A stretch of DNA of 64,000 nucleotides from Chloroflexota bacterium (GCA_029561345.1 JAKQJC010000007.1:124001-188000), one strand, 5' to 3'; shown: positions 8,319 through 23,100, counted from the stretch's first letter. Made by a program: numbers and translations. The notes: a model not told the origin generated them from the sequence alone.

Positions 8319-11102
8319 ATGTCAGAAGATCCGGAAGAAAAAATTTCCTTTTCAACCTCCCCTCAACATGATTCTCTCATACAGGCCATTTTCAGTGCCT
8401 CCTCCGATGCCATCATCGTCGTTGGGGGAAATCACCTTATCCAGCAATTCTCTCCTGCCGCTGAGAACATCTTCGGCCTCAGTCAGGACCAGGTCCTGAA
8501 GAGTTCTTTTCTATCTCTTGTTGCCCAATCCTCCTGCGATTCTCTGATTTCCCTCTTTCATCAAGCCCAATCTCCATCATTGCCAGCAAAAATCAATGGT
8601 CGAACAACCTGTGTGCGCTCATCTGGTGAAACTTTCCCTGCTGAAATCACCATCTCCGCCATCCAAAATTCCCATAATCATGACTTACTGGTTGTGTTGA
8701 GGGATGTATCGGAAAAAATTTCCACTGACCGGGCATTGGAAGATAGCAAAAACGCTCTATCTGAAGCGCAATCCATTGCGAATATTTGCAGTTATGAATT
8801 CAACCCTCTGACAAACCTGATCAATTGGTCCAAAACAGCATCTTCTATTCTAGGGATTGCCCCTGAAGAGGATATCAGCCATCTGGAATTCTGGCATTTT
8901 GTCCATCCTGAAGATCAAGAGATGGTTAAGGATATGTGGAGTATGGCCATCGACTTCCAATCCAGTCTGAATTCTGATTACCGGATCATCCGCCCAGATG
9001 GCACAGAGTGTTTTGTTCAGGGTACTGTTCGCCCTTTGTTTTCACCCGATGGCCAGTTATCCGCTGTGGTCGGCATTATTCAGGATATCACCAACCGGAA
9101 ACGGATCGAACAATCTCTTTTCACCGCCAATGAAGAAGCCAAACAGGCTGCCAAAAAGGCTCAAGATATGGCTGTCCTTGCTGAACAGGCAAATCTGGCC
9201 AAATCGGCTTTCCTGGCCAGTATGAGCCATGAAATCCGCACCCCTCTTAATGCCATTATCGGATTGACCAGCCTGCTTCTGGATGCAAACCTGAACCCCA
9301 AGCAGCAGGATCTCATCGAAACAATTCGCGTCAGTGGTGAAACACTCCTCTCCATCATCAATGACATTCTCGATTTCTCAAAAATTGAGGCTGGGAAAAT
9401 GGACCTGGAAACCCAGCCATTCTCTCTATTTGAGTGTCTCGAAACTGCCCTTGATCTGTTGGCGCCAAAGGCATCAGAAAAAGGGCTTGAATTATGTTAT
9501 TTTCTTCATGGTTCTGTTCCAGAATATATTATTGGAGATGTCACCCGGCTGAGGCAAATCATTGTCAACCTTTTGAGCAATGCGGTAAAGTTTACCAGTC
9601 AGGGTGAGATCTATATCCAGGTTCATTGCAAGCCGGTACCCATTTCCGAGCTTTATGAATATCATATCATTGTGCGCGATACCGGAATAGGCATCCCCCC
9701 AGACCGGATAAATCGTTTGTTTCAATCCTTCAGCCAGGTTGATGCGTCAACCACGAGAAAATATGGCGGCACCGGCCTGGGGCTGGCTATCTCAAAACGT
9801 CTGGCTGAAATGATGGGTGGGACCATTTGGGTTAAAAGCAAACCAGAAAAAGGGTCCAATTTCCATGTCGTCATCCGTGTCCCCCTGGCCGCTCCTCCTG
9901 CTGTATCAGCTGAAGTTACCCTTCCGCAAAAAAGAGCGCTCATCCTTCATCCCAACCGCGTCGTTCAAGCCAGCATCGCCTCAATGGTAAGGGCAAAAGG
10001 AATTCTGAGTATCCCGTTTTCAGATGTGGATAAGGCGCTTTTGCATTGCAGCGCCCAACCAATGGATCTGGCATTGATTGATTCAGGCATTCGCCGTCCT
10101 GTTCAGCAAATGGTTAGTCAATTCTCCCACCACATACCTTCTGACCGTATTTTCATTCTTTCTCCTCTCGGGGCAAACCTCCCAGGTGAAATCCCCCAGG
10201 ATCAAATTCTGACCAAGCCCTTCAAACCAGACCAATTCCTGGAGAAACTTGAGAAAGAAAAAAATCTGTCTCAAAAAAGGTCTCACGAAGAACAAGTCAA
10301 ACTGGGAGAAAAGCATCCCTTGCACATTTTATTGACGGAAGACAACCTGGTTAACCAAAAAGTAGCCACATTAATGCTCGACCGCCTGGGTTACCGCATT
10401 GATATCGCATCAAATGGCTTTGAAGCCATCCAATCTGTCCAAAGACAGGCTTATGATCTCATTTTTATGGACATTCAGATGCCTGAAATGGATGGCGTGG
10501 AAGCCACAAAGCACATTCGTGAAACCCTGGCAGCAGCAAGTCAACCTTATATCATTGCTATGACCGCCAACGCTATGGAAGGCGACCGCGAATCCTACCT
10601 GGCAGCAGGAATGAACGACTATGTCAGCAAACCGATCCGGATTCCACAATTGATTAAAGCGATTCAGAACTGTATCGATTTCCTTTCAGCAAATGCCCCC
10701 CCATTGCCTGCGGATTCTACCCAGGATACTCCTGAATTCAGCCTTTCTTCAGCACCTGCGATTAATTTATCACGATATTCTGCCTATTGGCAGAATATCG
10801 GTGATGACCCTGCGGAAATCATGCCGGACCTCATCGCTGCCTTTGAAGTCGAAGGCCCTCAGCTTGTTGAGAAATTGACTCGCGCCATCCATACCCAAAT
10901 CCCTGCGGATGCACGGAAAGCTGCATCGGGGTTAAAGAATGCCGCTTCTGCCTTTGGCGCCGAGCGTTTGGCAGGGCTGTGTGACGAATTGGGAAAAGAT
11001 TCTGTGTTGGCAGATTTGGATAAATCCCTGGCCGCAGCTGATGAATTATCCTCTGAATTACATCGTCTTCTCTCAGAACTCCCCATACTTCTGAAAACCT
11101 GA
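8319..11102 (+). CDS. Hybrid sensor histidine kinase with degenerate receiver and HPt
   Basis: A soluble 927-residue kinase with no membrane segment. Order: PAS (about 25-135), PAS_3 (about 150-270), short coiled coil, HisKA with [12 protein letters not shown] (His304), HATPase_c with [17 protein letters not shown] and GTGLGLAIS (about 416-492), first receiver (about 535-650), second receiver (about 667-790) and an HPt-like C-terminus (about 820-925). The second receiver is complete (TEDN start, Asp718, SKP). The first keeps Asp588 and TKP but has HP instead of the acidic pair. The HPt-like helix reads AASGLKNAA, with Ser870 where the phosphoacceptor His belongs. ATG 8319 is chosen because AAGGAG (8301-8306) precedes it; a TTG at 8295 would lie upstream of that site. 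Confidence 0.9.
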   Translation: MSEDPEEKISFSTSPQHDSLIQAIFSASSDAIIVVGGNHLIQQFSPAAENIFGLSQDQVLKSSFLSLVAQSSCDSLISLFHQAQSPSLPAKINGRTTCVRSSGETFPAEITISAIQNSHNHDLLVVLRDVSEKISTDRALEDSKNALSEAQSIANICSYEFNPLTNLINWSKTASSILGIAPEEDISHLEFWHFVHPEDQEMVKDMWSMAIDFQSSLNSDYRIIRPDGTECFVQGTVRPLFSPDGQLSAVVGIIQDITNRKRIEQSLFTANEEAKQAAKKAQDMAVLAEQANLAKSAFLASMSHEIRTPLNAIIGLTSLLLDANLNPKQQDLIETIRVSGETLLSIINDILDFSKIEAGKMDLETQPFSLFECLETALDLLAPKASEKGLELCYFLHGSVPEYIIGDVTRLRQIIVNLLSNAVKFTSQGEIYIQVHCKPVPISELYEYHIIVRDTGIGIPPDRINRLFQSFSQVDASTTRKYGGTGLGLAISKRLAEMMGGTIWVKSKPEKGSNFHVVIRVPLAAPPAVSAEVTLPQKRALILHPNRVVQASIASMVRAKGILSIPFSDVDKALLHCSAQPMDLALIDSGIRRPVQQMVSQFSHHIPSDRIFILSPLGANLPGEIPQDQILTKPFKPDQFLEKLEKEKNLSQKRSHEEQVKLGEKHPLHILLTEDNLVNQKVATLMLDRLGYRIDIASNGFEAIQSVQRQAYDLIFMDIQMPEMDGVEATKHIRETLAAASQPYIIAMTANAMEGDRESYLAAGMNDYVSKPIRIPQLIKAIQNCIDFLSANAPPLPADSTQDTPEFSLSSAPAINLSRYSAYWQNIGDDPAEIMPDLIAAFEVEGPQLVEKLTRAIHTQIPADARKAASGLKNAASAFGAERLAGLCDELGKDSVLADLDKSLAAADELSSELHRLLSELPILLKT

Positions 11103-11114
11103 AGAGTAATCCTG

Positions 11115-11160
11115 CAACAAAACCGGGTGGCGTTTGAACGGCCACCCGGCTTTGTTGTTT
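11115..11160. terminator. Bidirectional intrinsic terminator
   Basis: Arms 11115-11131 and 11141-11157 pair (core ACCGGGTGGC with GCCACCCGG, extended by CAACAAA with TTTGTTG), followed by TTT. It separates the convergent kinase and giant-protein genes and is A/T-flanked on both strands, so it can serve both. Confidence 0.88.
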
Positions 11161-11180
11161 CTTGCGATTACTTCGTCACA

Positions 11181-14100
11181 TCATTGATCAGTACTGATGA
11201 AGGGCAGGAATATTTGGTAAATGGGAACACCAAATAGAGCAAATTCTGTCAGATGCTGAACCCCGATGGTAATCAGGTTGTTATCCAGATCCTTCTCATA
11301 GAGACATGCCGATGGCGTGCAGGTGGTGGCCGCATCAATCCAGTTGCCGCCTGAATTGAGGTAGAACAGCCTCAATGTCGCCTCAACCAGACCAGTTAAC
11401 TCTATGTCGTCATAACCCATCTGGAGAATCAAGGGCTGATTGAATTGGTAACCTGGTTGCAGGATGCCATTCTTGAACACCTCAAGTTTGAACGCGGTCC
11501 CGCCATACTTGTAGCCATAATGAGGTTTTGAAGGATTAGCCAGGGCCGTATACCGCAACGTGATGGTCTCCTCCAAAGCACTCACTGGTACTGTGACCGT
11601 AGTTGGATTGCCCAAAGGATCAACATAGGTCAACGTTCCACCAGTTGGCCCCACCTCAATCTCCGGAGCAGAGATGGTGAGTGAAACCGTGGCAACACTG
11701 ATATTTCCATGTCCATCCGAGATGGTGTAGAGGAATGAGTCGGTGCCAATGTAGTAAGCTGCTGGCGTGTAGCGTAATGTGGAACCCGAATCATAGGTGA
11801 CAGATCCATGTGCCGGCACCGTCAGGGCCAGGAATGACAGTGTATCGCCATTAGGATCACTATCATTGTCCATAACAGGAATGGTGATCGGTACATCTTG
11901 TGTGGTAGCTGCCGTATCATTAACAGCAATCGGCGGCTGCTGACCAAGGATAATCCGGATCTGGAAGGTTTGCACAGGAGAAGTATCCTGTCCGCCGTTT
12001 GCCGTACCGCCATTATCCTTAAGCACCACTGAGATCATTGCCAATCCTGTCATGTTTGGCTTCGGAGTGAAGGTCAATGTGCCTGTTGAGGAAATCTGCG
12101 GACTCACCTGGAACAAACCGGGGTTGGTATTCCCAACGACATCAAAAGTGACGATTTGTGCATCTTCATTGCTCAGGGATTGTGGGCCCTTCTTGATATT
12201 GGTTGCCCAATTCGCTAAAGTCACCTGTCCGCCATCCTCTGTGGCAGTTGGATCAATACCTTTCGTGAAACTGGGTGGGTCATTGACCGGAGTAACATTT
12301 ACCGAAATGTAGCTGGTCGCTGCTTTTGGCCCACCCACTCCGATAAAGCCTTGGTCATTGGTGGTCAATTGGATAACGCCCAATCCATTGTAGTCCTGCA
12401 GGGGTGTAAAGGCCATTCCATCCATCATTGAGTTGATATTGCTGATGGAACCGGTGAAGGTCATTTCAACATCATTTGTGCCATCACCCTTGCAACCGCT
12501 ACACGAGAAATCCAATCCGGTTGTTCCGCTCAAACTGACAGTGCCATTTGAGCCTATCAAAGTCACCTTGACCGGATTGGTGCCGGCATCATCACTGATC
12601 CAGACCGCATTGGCAGATGTAGCTGCAAAAGTGACATTTGTATCTTCAAGCGTTGTCATCGCTCCGGGAATGTGGTTGACGGGCGTTTCGTTGACATCCA
12701 CATCAATCCAGATCACGAATGTCGTTGATGCTGTCCCGCCAAAAGTGTCACTTGCTGTGACGACAACCGTGAACGAACCGACATCACCAGGCCCTGGTGT
12801 ACCGCTGAACGTGCGAGCGGTGGTGCCATTGGGGTAAGTTGTCAGCCATGATGGTAACGGAACCCCGCCGGGTTGTGTGGCAGTATATATCAATGTATTG
12901 GTGGCATCCACATCGTTGAAAGTAGCCAGGTCGAAGGTGAAGTTGAAGGCTGTCCCATCATTTCCATATTGGTCTGGAATAGGTTGAACCACGGTTGGCG
13001 CATCATTGGAATTAATCACCGTGATCGCAAAGGACTGGGTGGTTGCCGCATTAAATTGATCGCTGACACTCAGCAATACATTCACGGTTCCCACATCCCC
13101 ATTTAAAGGCGTTCCGGTCAAAGTTGCTGTTCCATTTCCATTGTCATACAATGTTAACCAGGCAGGCTTCGAAATGGCATTAATGGTTAATATGTTGACT
13201 CCGGGGTCGATATCTTGAGCAACAACCAGATACGTGTACACAGAGTCTTCTGTTGCAGTTGTTACTGGCGTGCTGATGATGGTTGGCGCGTCATTGACAT
13301 TGGTTACATTGATATGGAATGTCGTTTCAACCCATGCACCGCTCAAATCCGTTGCTCTCACCGTAACAGTCGTGCTCTGGTTGCCCACATCACTGTTGGT
13401 CGGTGTGCCAGAGAAGCTGCGGGTTGCCGATGAGAAAGTCAGCCAGGCTGTGCCTTGATATTGCATGACGGCTGAATAGGTCAGGCTGTCGCCCAGATCC
13501 ATATCGAAGAAGGTGTTGCTGGGGAACTGATAGTTGAATACTGTATCCTCAACGGCAGCCTGGTCAGATATGATGTTGGCAACAGTAGGAGCATCATTGG
13601 TGTTGAGGACCGTCACCATAAATGTGTCAGTGGCTGATTTGTTCGGGAATCCATCATCTGTGGCCACAACACTGATACTGACCGTGCCAACATCGCCATT
13701 GGCCGGCGTGCCTGAGAAGGTTCTGCTGATGCCGTTGAACGAAAGCCAGGCAGGCAGCGAACTACCATCAGATTTTCTCGCCACATAACTGAGGGATTGT
13801 CCATCATCAGCTGCATCAAAAGTGTCGGTGGCAAAGGCAAAGGTGAAAGCGGCATCTTCTGTCGCAATCTGATCTGGAATGGCATTGCTGACAACCGGAA
13901 TGTGGTTGAATGGTTTCACCACGATGTTGAACAGTCCGTTTGCCGTGGAACCCAACAGATCGGTCGCTGTGACCCTGATAGTGATGGTTCCTTCATCTGC
14001 ATTCGTCGGTGTTCCGGTGAAGGTTCTGGTGTTGCCATCGAAGGTTAACCAGGCGGGCCATAACCCTGTTGTGACAGTTGCGCTGTAGCTGAGAGCATCA

Positions 14101-17100
14101 GCATAGTCAATATCACTGAAGGTATTGGCTGAGAAGGTGTATGTAAGTGCCGAGTCCGCCTCCACCATCTGGTTCACCAGCGGCTGATCATAGGTGGGGG
14201 CATCATTGTCGCCACTGACGGTAATCACCACTTGGGCAGTGGAGGATGCCAGCGCAAGATCTGATACCCGAACCACAAAAGTGGCTGTATATGATGCATT
14301 GCGGTTGACAGGGATGTAGGTCCAGATACCTGTGCCTGATTGGATGGATGCAGATCCATACCCGGCTGTGGGTTGTGAAATGACCGTGTAGGCCAGCGTA
14401 TCATTCACATCGGCATCTGTGGCGCCTATCGTTCCTGTGGTGGAACTCATTTCATTTGTGGTTCCAGCATAGGGTCCGCCAGCGTTGGGAGTTTGATTTG
14501 TGGCTGTGACATTGATATTAACTGTTGCAGTCGCCACCATGCCGTCCGGGTCGGTCACAGTCACTGTGAAGGATGTCACATAATCAACAGTCCGGTTTGC
14601 TGGTGTGTAAGTCCACACACCCGTAAGTCCATGCACACTGGCCGTTCCATAACCAGAAGGAACCTGACTCTGAATGGCATAAGCCAGAGCCTGCTCCTCA
14701 GGGTCTGTGGCTGTGATTGTGCCTGTAATTGGCGTGGTTTCATTCGTCGAAGCGGAGTACGGGCTGCCTGTAATAACCGGCGGTTCGCTGACGGCATTGA
14801 CAGTTACAACCACACTGGTTGTGGATTGATTGCTGGCCTGATCTGTCACACCCACCACAAAGGTTGCTGTGTAGGTGGTGTTGTGGTTAACCGGAACATA
14901 TGTCCACATGCCTGAAGCATCAATGGAAGCTGTTCCAAACCCGGTCAGAGGTTGGGCTGCAATGCTATAGACCAGGCTGTCGCCAAGATCTATATCATTT
15001 GCGGAAATTGTACCCGTAACTGGGGATGTTTCAGGTGTGCTGGCCGAGTAAGGTCCACCAACTGTGGGTGCATCATTATTGGCGTCAACGTCAACGATAA
15101 CTGTCGAAGTCACCGGAGTCACCCCATCAGATACCGTCACAACAAAGCTGGTGGTGTAAGTCGCCATCCGGTTCGATGGCGAATACGCCCATTCACCGCT
15201 GCTGTTCACAGTTGCCGTGCCATAACCGGTTGCAGGAGAACTGGTCACCGAGTAGGTTAGGATGACGCCTTCAGGATCGCTTGCAGCGATGGTACCAGTG
15301 ATGGCAGTATCTTCATCTGTAGACCGATTGTATGGCGTGGTTACCACAGGCGGGTCGTTTATAGTGGTGACGGTCACGTTCACCTGTGAAGTGGCAAAGT
15401 TGCCGCCTGAATCTGTGGTTTTGACCACAAAGGTAGCCGTGTAAGTTGCTGTCCGGTTTGCTGGCATGTACGACCAGATACCTGAAATTGGATCAACGCT
15501 GGCAGTACCATATCCAGCCGCCGGAGAGGTTAACATGGAGAAGCCAATCGTATCACCAAAGTCAGGGTCGCTGGCGCTGATTGTTCCAGTGATGGGCGTG
15601 TTTTCATCCGTTGCGACATCAATGGTGCCGCTGGCCACCGGGGGATTATTGTTTGCAGAGACATTGATTGTGACCGGTGTTGAACTGGTAAGCCCATCTC
15701 CGTCGGTGACAATCACAGTGAAGGATACACTGTAACTGGACATCCGGTTTTCTGGTAAGTATTGATAGTAACCTGTTGTCATGCCAATCGTGGCTGTGCC
15801 AATAACAGGACCACTGCCAGTCTGAATGGTATAGGTGACTGCTGTCCCTTCGGGATCAGAGGCTGAAATCGTTCCTGTGGCAGTCTGGAATTCCGAAATG
15901 TTGTGTATGTAACTGCCAGAAATCACCGGCAATTCGCTGTCTGCTGTAACAGTGACGATCACTAAAGCAGAGGCAGTGTTATTGGCAAGATCTGTCACAA
16001 CAACCGTGAAGGACGATATGTAGAGACCATTACGGTTATCTGGTACAAAAGTCCAGGTTCCGGAAGGCGTGACAGAAGCTGTTCCATACCCTGCTGCAGG
16101 CTGGTTCCCAATGGCGTAAACCAAGCTGTCGCCAAGGTCCGGATCCGTCGCAGTAATTGAGCCAGTTGTTGTGGCATACTCGTTTGTGCTGCCAGAATAT
16201 GGTCCACCAGCAGCCGGCGCCTGATTAGAGGCGTTCACAGTGATGGTAACTGGTGTGGTAATGTACTTCACCCCATCCGTAATCATGACTGTGAAGGTAG
16301 CTGTATAGGTTGATATTCTGTTGCTGGGTGTATAACTCCACGCACCAGAAATGGGATTAATGGTCGCAGTACCGAATCCAGCTGGCGGCTGATTATGAAC
16401 ACTGTAAACCAGCGGCTGATTTTCTGGATCAGATGCCGTTATGGATCCATTGAGTGTTGTGAATTCATCTGTGGTTGGGCTTGCAGGGCTGATCACCGGG
16501 TTGACGGGTGCATCATTATCTGCAATCACTGTCATGAAGACAATCATCGTATCGCTGGCATAACCATCGGTGACATTGACTGTGAATGAAGCCAGATAGC
16601 TGGAGGTTTTGTTCGCAGGTGTATAGGTCCAGACGCCTCCATTGTTAATACTCGCTGTCCCATAATCAACCGGGGGCTGCACGCTGATAGAATAGGTCAG
16701 GGCAGCATCCCAGTCCGCATCCGTGGCAGCCACAGTTCCCGTTGCAGGCGTGTCCTCATTGGTGCTCGGGTGTACATCTGGCCCAGCATTGGGGGTCTGG
16801 TTGGTGGCTGTCACGCTCACCACAACCTCTGCCGTGGCCGTATTGCTCCCGCCGTCCGTCACCCGCACCACAAAGGTCGCCGCATAGCTCAGCGTCCGGT
16901 TCACCGGCTGGTACGTCCACACACCCGTCCCTGCATTGATGCTCGCCGTTCCAAAGCCCGTTCCAGGCTGGCTCAGGATCCCGTAGCTCAGGCTGTCGTT
17001 CACATCCGGATCCGTCCCCGTCACTGTGCCGGTGGTGGTCGCCGTCTCCGTCGTGCTCCCGCTGTACAGCCCGCCTGCTGACGGCCCGTCATTGTCCGCC

Positions 17101-20100
17101 GTCACCGTCACGCTCACGCTCGTCGTGCTCGCCAGGCCGTCTTCGTCCGTCGCCTTCACCGTGAACATCGCCGCGTAACTCGTCGTCCGGTTCATCGGCT
17201 GGTATGTCCACACGCCCGTATTGGCGTCCACGCTCCCCGTTCCATATCCGGCTGCCGGTTGGCTCACCATCGCATAGGTCAGCACGCCGCCCTCCGGATC
17301 ACTGGCCGTCACCGTCCCGGTCGTCGCGGCGTCTTCCGTCGTGCTCCCGCTGTACGGCCCGCCGATCACCGGCGCTTCGCTCACTGCGTTCACCGTCACT
17401 GTGACCTGCCCTGTCGCCATATTCAGCGCCGTGTCCGTCACATGTACCGTGAACGTCACCACATACGTTGCATTCCGGTTCACCGGTTCATACGTCCACA
17501 CGCCTGTGGTGGTCACAATGGTCGCAGTGCCAAGAGAAGGCACAGTATTTAGGGTATAAGTCAGAACATCACCAAAATCGGGGTCTGTTCCATTGATGGT
17601 TCCAGTCACAGCTGCGTATTCATTCGTTGTTGCGCTATAAGGCCCACCGGCTGATGGTGGTTCGTTTTGAGGAGTCACATTAATTGTAATGACGCCGGTA
17701 GATGACAATACACCTGGATTCTTTGTTCCATCGTCAGTCACCTCAACCGTCAGTGTATAAACCGGGTTGGGACCCTCGTAATCCAACTTGGTTCCATCAT
17801 TGACAGAGATTTGTCCCGTCGAATTGCTTGAACTGATCTGGAATGCATTATCCACATTTCCGCTAAGAATGCTGTAGGTCAGTGTTGCAGGTACATCCTG
17901 ATCTGTTCCTGTCACAATGCCCACAATGGTGCCATTCAGGCTGTTTTCTTCAATCGTGTAAGTGGCAGGAGCCAGGGCTGGCGGGTCATTCTGATCAAGA
18001 ACATTGACGGTGATCAAGGCTGTAGCAACAGCGGGACCGCCAGTATGACTGGCATCATCTGTCACTGACACCGTTAATGTATAGGCATGTTGGTAAACCT
18101 CATAATCCAGCCAGTTGCTGGCATTGACCGTGATTGTCCCTGCGGTTGACATGGTAAACACATTGTTCGTGTTTCCGCCTGTAATGGCAAAGGTCAACAT
18201 TTGCGTTGGACTGACATCTTCATCAGTGGCAATAACTGAGGAGGTCACCACTGTACTCACCGGGCTGTTTTCGGCAACACTGAAAGACTGGTTGTTGATC
18301 ACAGGGGCGTCGTTGATATCCAGAATGGTAACCACAAAATCCTTCTGATAACATTGGTTGGTGGGTGCAACAACCCCATTATCGCAAGTCTCAATCCGCA
18401 CCGTGTAAGTATTCTTCACTTCAAAGTTCAGATTGCCATTCGTGACCAACTGGTTGGTATTGATGATGGTGAATAAGGTGTTTGTCGCTGAACCATCCAC
18501 TGAAACCACGGTGTAAGTGGCCGCTAAACCATCAACATCTGTGGTGGTCAGGTTGCCCACCACCGTGCTGGAGGGAGAATTTTCATTGACAGTGGCATTG
18601 CTTAACTGAATATCCGTAGGTGGATCGTTAACTGCAGTGATGGTGATTTCTGTCATGCCAATTGCCCAACATGCACTTCCATCACAATCAGTGTTCACAT
18701 CCGTTCGGCCAGTTAATCCCTTATCACTGACCCAAATTGCCATAGTGGCAACCCCATTGCTGTTTTGGGCAGGTATGAAGGTCAAACCATTCAGTGCATT
18801 ATTGATGCTTGTGATACTTCCAGTGAAGGTCATACTGCCAGACCCATTGGCACCGCCAACCACGGTAATACCAGTGGTCGTGGACAAATCCAGCTGTCCC
18901 TGAGTTACCGTTAAGGTAACCTGCATGGAACCTGTTGATGCATCTACATCCGCAATAGATACTTCATGCGTCGGCAGACTGAAAACGAGCGGCGTATCCT
19001 CGCTGGTAGTGCCATTTGCGGGGTTGGTAAGCAAGGGCGCATCGTTAACGGCCGTGACATCTGTCCGCAAGTACAAAACATTGGTCGAAAATGCACCGGT
19101 TCCGCCAATCGATGTGTTGATATTCTTGTTGGGACCCGGCGTAAACGCCGATCCATCCCATAACCGGATGGTCAGGGAACCAGGAGTTCCATTGTAATCA
19201 GGATTCGGTACAAATCTTAAACCTGCGGCTGTGGGTGTACCAACAATCACGGCCTTGGTATTATTAATGGTGAAGCCAATTGTCAGCCAGTTACCGCCGT
19301 CAAAATACTGCCATTCGCCCTGATCAACTGTGGCAGCATTGCCAACAACAGCCACGCCAGCAAATGGATCAGGATCAATATCATTGTAATAACCTGCAAA
19401 CATTGAGGTCAGCGTAGCGCCAGGCGGGTTTGTCTGATCTTCATCTACAGCAGGCAGAGATACCACGGTGCTGGTCGCGGTGGGAGCATCATTGACAGGA
19501 TTAACGGTGATCGTCGCAGTGATAATATTTCCGCCAAGTCCGCCGTCAAGCCCGGATGTGCTAGCCTGGATTTCAAAATTGAAGGTGTATGCAGAGCTGT
19601 TCTTGTTTGCATCTGGTGTGAACTTGAGGCCAGCATTTCCCTGTGCAAAGGTGATAAATTGTCCATTTGAAATTTGCGTCAGGCCGTCCTGCTGGTACAG
19701 TTTTCCATTCGTGATGTTGTTAATCTTAAAATGCGTGGTTTCAGTGCTGTCTGCCGGATTCCTGGAAATTACCAATCCACTTGTGGATTGAACGTCTTCA
19801 TTCGTAGTCGCGCTGGTCACTGATGGAGTGTCAGCCACCGGATTGACTGTGACCGTACCTGTGGTTGAAGTGGGGCTCAGACCAATATCCGTTGTGTCTG
19901 TTGCCGCCCACACATTGAAAGTAAACAAGTAATTGGCGCTATTCTTGTTTGCATCAGGGGTGAACTTAAGGCCTGCCTGACCTTCAGCAAACGTGATGAA
20001 CTCGCCATTCGCGATGCTTGTTGTCCCGTCATTCTTATACAGGGTCCCATTAAGCGATTCTGCTGTGAAGGTAATCTTAAAATGGGTCACTTCTGCGCTG

Positions 20101-23100
20101 TCATTGGCATTTCTATCGATGACCAGACCACCTGTTGTCTGAGTGTCTTCGTTTGTCGTTGCGCCTGAGACAATTGGAGCATCACCAACTGAAAGCACAT
20201 TAATGGACAGGTAAGCCTGATTATTCGAAAAAGCACCTGTACCGCCGATTTTGCCAGTCAAATCCCTTGCCAAACCGGCAGTCATGGTGCCGGTTCCATC
20301 CCAAAGACGTACTGAAAGCGTTCCCGGTGTGCCAAAGAAATTAGCAGCTGGCAGGAAACGGATATAGTCTGCGGCAGGAATAACCGCCGCATTCACATCG
20401 CTCACGTTTGTGGGGATAGACGTCCACGCCAGACCATCGCTTGAGAATTGCCAGCTTCCTTCGCTGACCAGTGCGCCGTTTCCAACCACGGCGATACCGC
20501 TGAAAGGATCGTTAGTCGGGTCAATATCCTGATAAAGGCTTGCAAACAGTCCTGAAGCAGTCTCCGATGCCGGATTGGTTTGATCCTCAATAATATCTGG
20601 CAGCGTTTTCACCTCAGACGTGGCCAGAGGCGCGTCATTGACATTGGTAATGGTCAAGTTGAAAGTAACGGTGGTCGTGTTTGGTGTGGGGTCTGTTGCC
20701 ATCAATTTGATGGAAATCGTGCCAACATCATTATTTCCTGGTGTGCCCGTATACCGGGTCAGGGTATCAATAAAGGTTAACCAACCAGGCAAGGGATTCC
20801 CATCGCTCAAGGTGGAGGTGTAAATAATGGCCTCACCATCCACCTCAATAATACTTTGAGGCGCATATGTGTAAGAAAATGCCACATCCTCGGTTGCTGT
20901 TTGATCAGTTGGATTGGCGATCACTTTGGGAGCATCGTCAACCGGGGTTACAACGACACTGATATTTTGCGAGGCAGTGCTGAAGGGTGAAATTCCTCCC
21001 ACGGTAGAGGCATCAACCACAGACCCGTTGACGCTCGAATCAGAGATATCCCAGGCTCTAAAGGTCAGTTTGGGCGGCGCCGGATTGAGTACCTGAACGC
21101 CATCCGGTGAAAACTGGGTGGTATTGAAATCAGCTTCAGGCACAAACCGGACAGCCGTGTTGGCGTCTGAAGCCAAAACCCGCGCTGAAGTTGCGGAAAC
21201 AGTAACAGGCGCCATGCCGCCTTCAGCAAAAGTGATCCAGTTGCCCAGGGTGGTGCATGATCCCAGGCAGTATTCCCATCGCCCGTAAGTCACCTCGGCG
21301 CCAATAATGGCAACGCCTTCCACAGCGCCTGAATCTATATCGGAGACACCCGTTCCAATAATATCCTGAACCAGTGTCCCCGGGTTGACCACCACGGATA
21401 CGCTGGCATCTTCAGTGATGGATGCAATCTCATAGGTTCCAACAGCAAGGACTGGCGCATCATTCACCGCATTGAGGGTCAGTTGTATGGAGGCGCTTGC
21501 TGTTGAAAAATCAAGGCCATCATAAGCCCGCCACCCAAAATTGGTGCTTCCATTCCAATCTGAATTGGGTGTGAAAATCAGAGGGAGACTTGAAACCGGA
21601 ATGGTTCCAGTTGCAGCCAGGTCGGTAGCGCCAACCGATAGGGTTCCGTTCAAAGGCAAGGAGGAAACCTCAATGGAAACCAGGCTTTGGGACTCATTGG
21701 CAACATCACTGTAATATGAAGTGAAGTCCGTAATGGTCATGGTAATGGGCATATCCTCATAACCCAGCTTCGAGAAACCGGAGGCGATGGGAGGGTCATT
21801 CACCGCAATCACATTGATGGTGTAGGTGACCTCATTTGAGCTTGCTGCGCTGGTACCAGGGCCCGATGTGCCATAATCAAATCCCTTCCATTTAAAACTG
21901 GTGGTTCCAAAATAATTGGCTGCGGGTTTAAAAATCAGCGGGGTTTCTCCAGAGCGGAAAATATCCGTGTTTGAAGCAATCGCCGTCACGCCATCCGATT
22001 TATACAAGGTGCCCGCGAGTGGGTTGGGCAATTCAGTGACGACAATCTTCCACGGATATGTGACTCCCCCGGCAACAGGATATGGGTCAGGATCCACGTA
22101 GAGCACGTTGGTGTCATAACTGATGGATAAATTGGTATCCTCATTGGTGCCGGCGCTGGCGTTATAAGCAGTTGGGGCAATATTGCTATCTGCAATCGTG
22201 ATGGTCCGTGAGACCCAATTGCTCGGAATGCTGTCGTGCACAATTTGGAAACGCACACTTCGAGAGGTGGTGTTGGGATTATAGGCTGTGTTCTGGAAGG
22301 CAACCGCCCGGATTAATGCTTCCACTCCGGTTCGGGTGGTATAGGTATTGTTAAAGGTGAAAACAAGGTCCGTTGACCCGCCGCCAGAGTAATACCCTCC
22401 CGTGACCGTTGCAATGGGCTGAGAATTGTAGTTGACATAATAAACTCCCGCAAGGTCAGTCACATTGATCAGGCCAACCGCATTGACCTTCAGGGTGTCA
22501 TTGGCTTGCGCCGTGCCATTAAAGCTCACGGTCAAATTATCGCTTGAAGTGAAAGTGCTCTTGTCATCGGTCAACACCGCATTGGGGGATATGATGGTGG
22601 CCGGATCCAGTTCGGTATATGCCAGGGAACCAGAGTCCAGTGTAATGGTGGGTCTTTGGAACTCAAAGGCACCAACATCGCACACACTGCTTCCACTTCC
22701 TGGGCGAACCTTGCCGCGCTGATCCAGTCCACCGCAGGAGGCCGCGCCATAATCAATCGCAGCGCTGCCCAACGGGTAGGCGTGGGTATAAGTCAATCCT
22801 CCATTATCAGCCAGGGCAGATATGGGATTGCTGGCTGTATTCGAGTTATTGGAACCGCCAGAAGGTAAGCAGGCGGCATTGGAATTATAGGTCAGGTTAT
22901 TACTGCCTCCCGAAGTAAATGTTCCCGTACATTTATTATCCGGAAGCAGTGTGGAAGACATGGCTACAGAGCCGGCATTGATATACACGCCGCTTCTCGT
23001 ATCCTGGGCTGCGGTGTTGAGGGCAATGGTCATAAATGAGAGTGAGATGGATGCAGATCCTGTTGTCATCAGGCCGCCGCCGCCTTCTGATAGGCCTGTT

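Noticed and set aside
14200..17665. Regular repeats read as a CRISPR array
   Set aside because: Units are about 288 bases, diverged, and keep one reading frame with a conserved protein plan; no short identical repeats with spacers.
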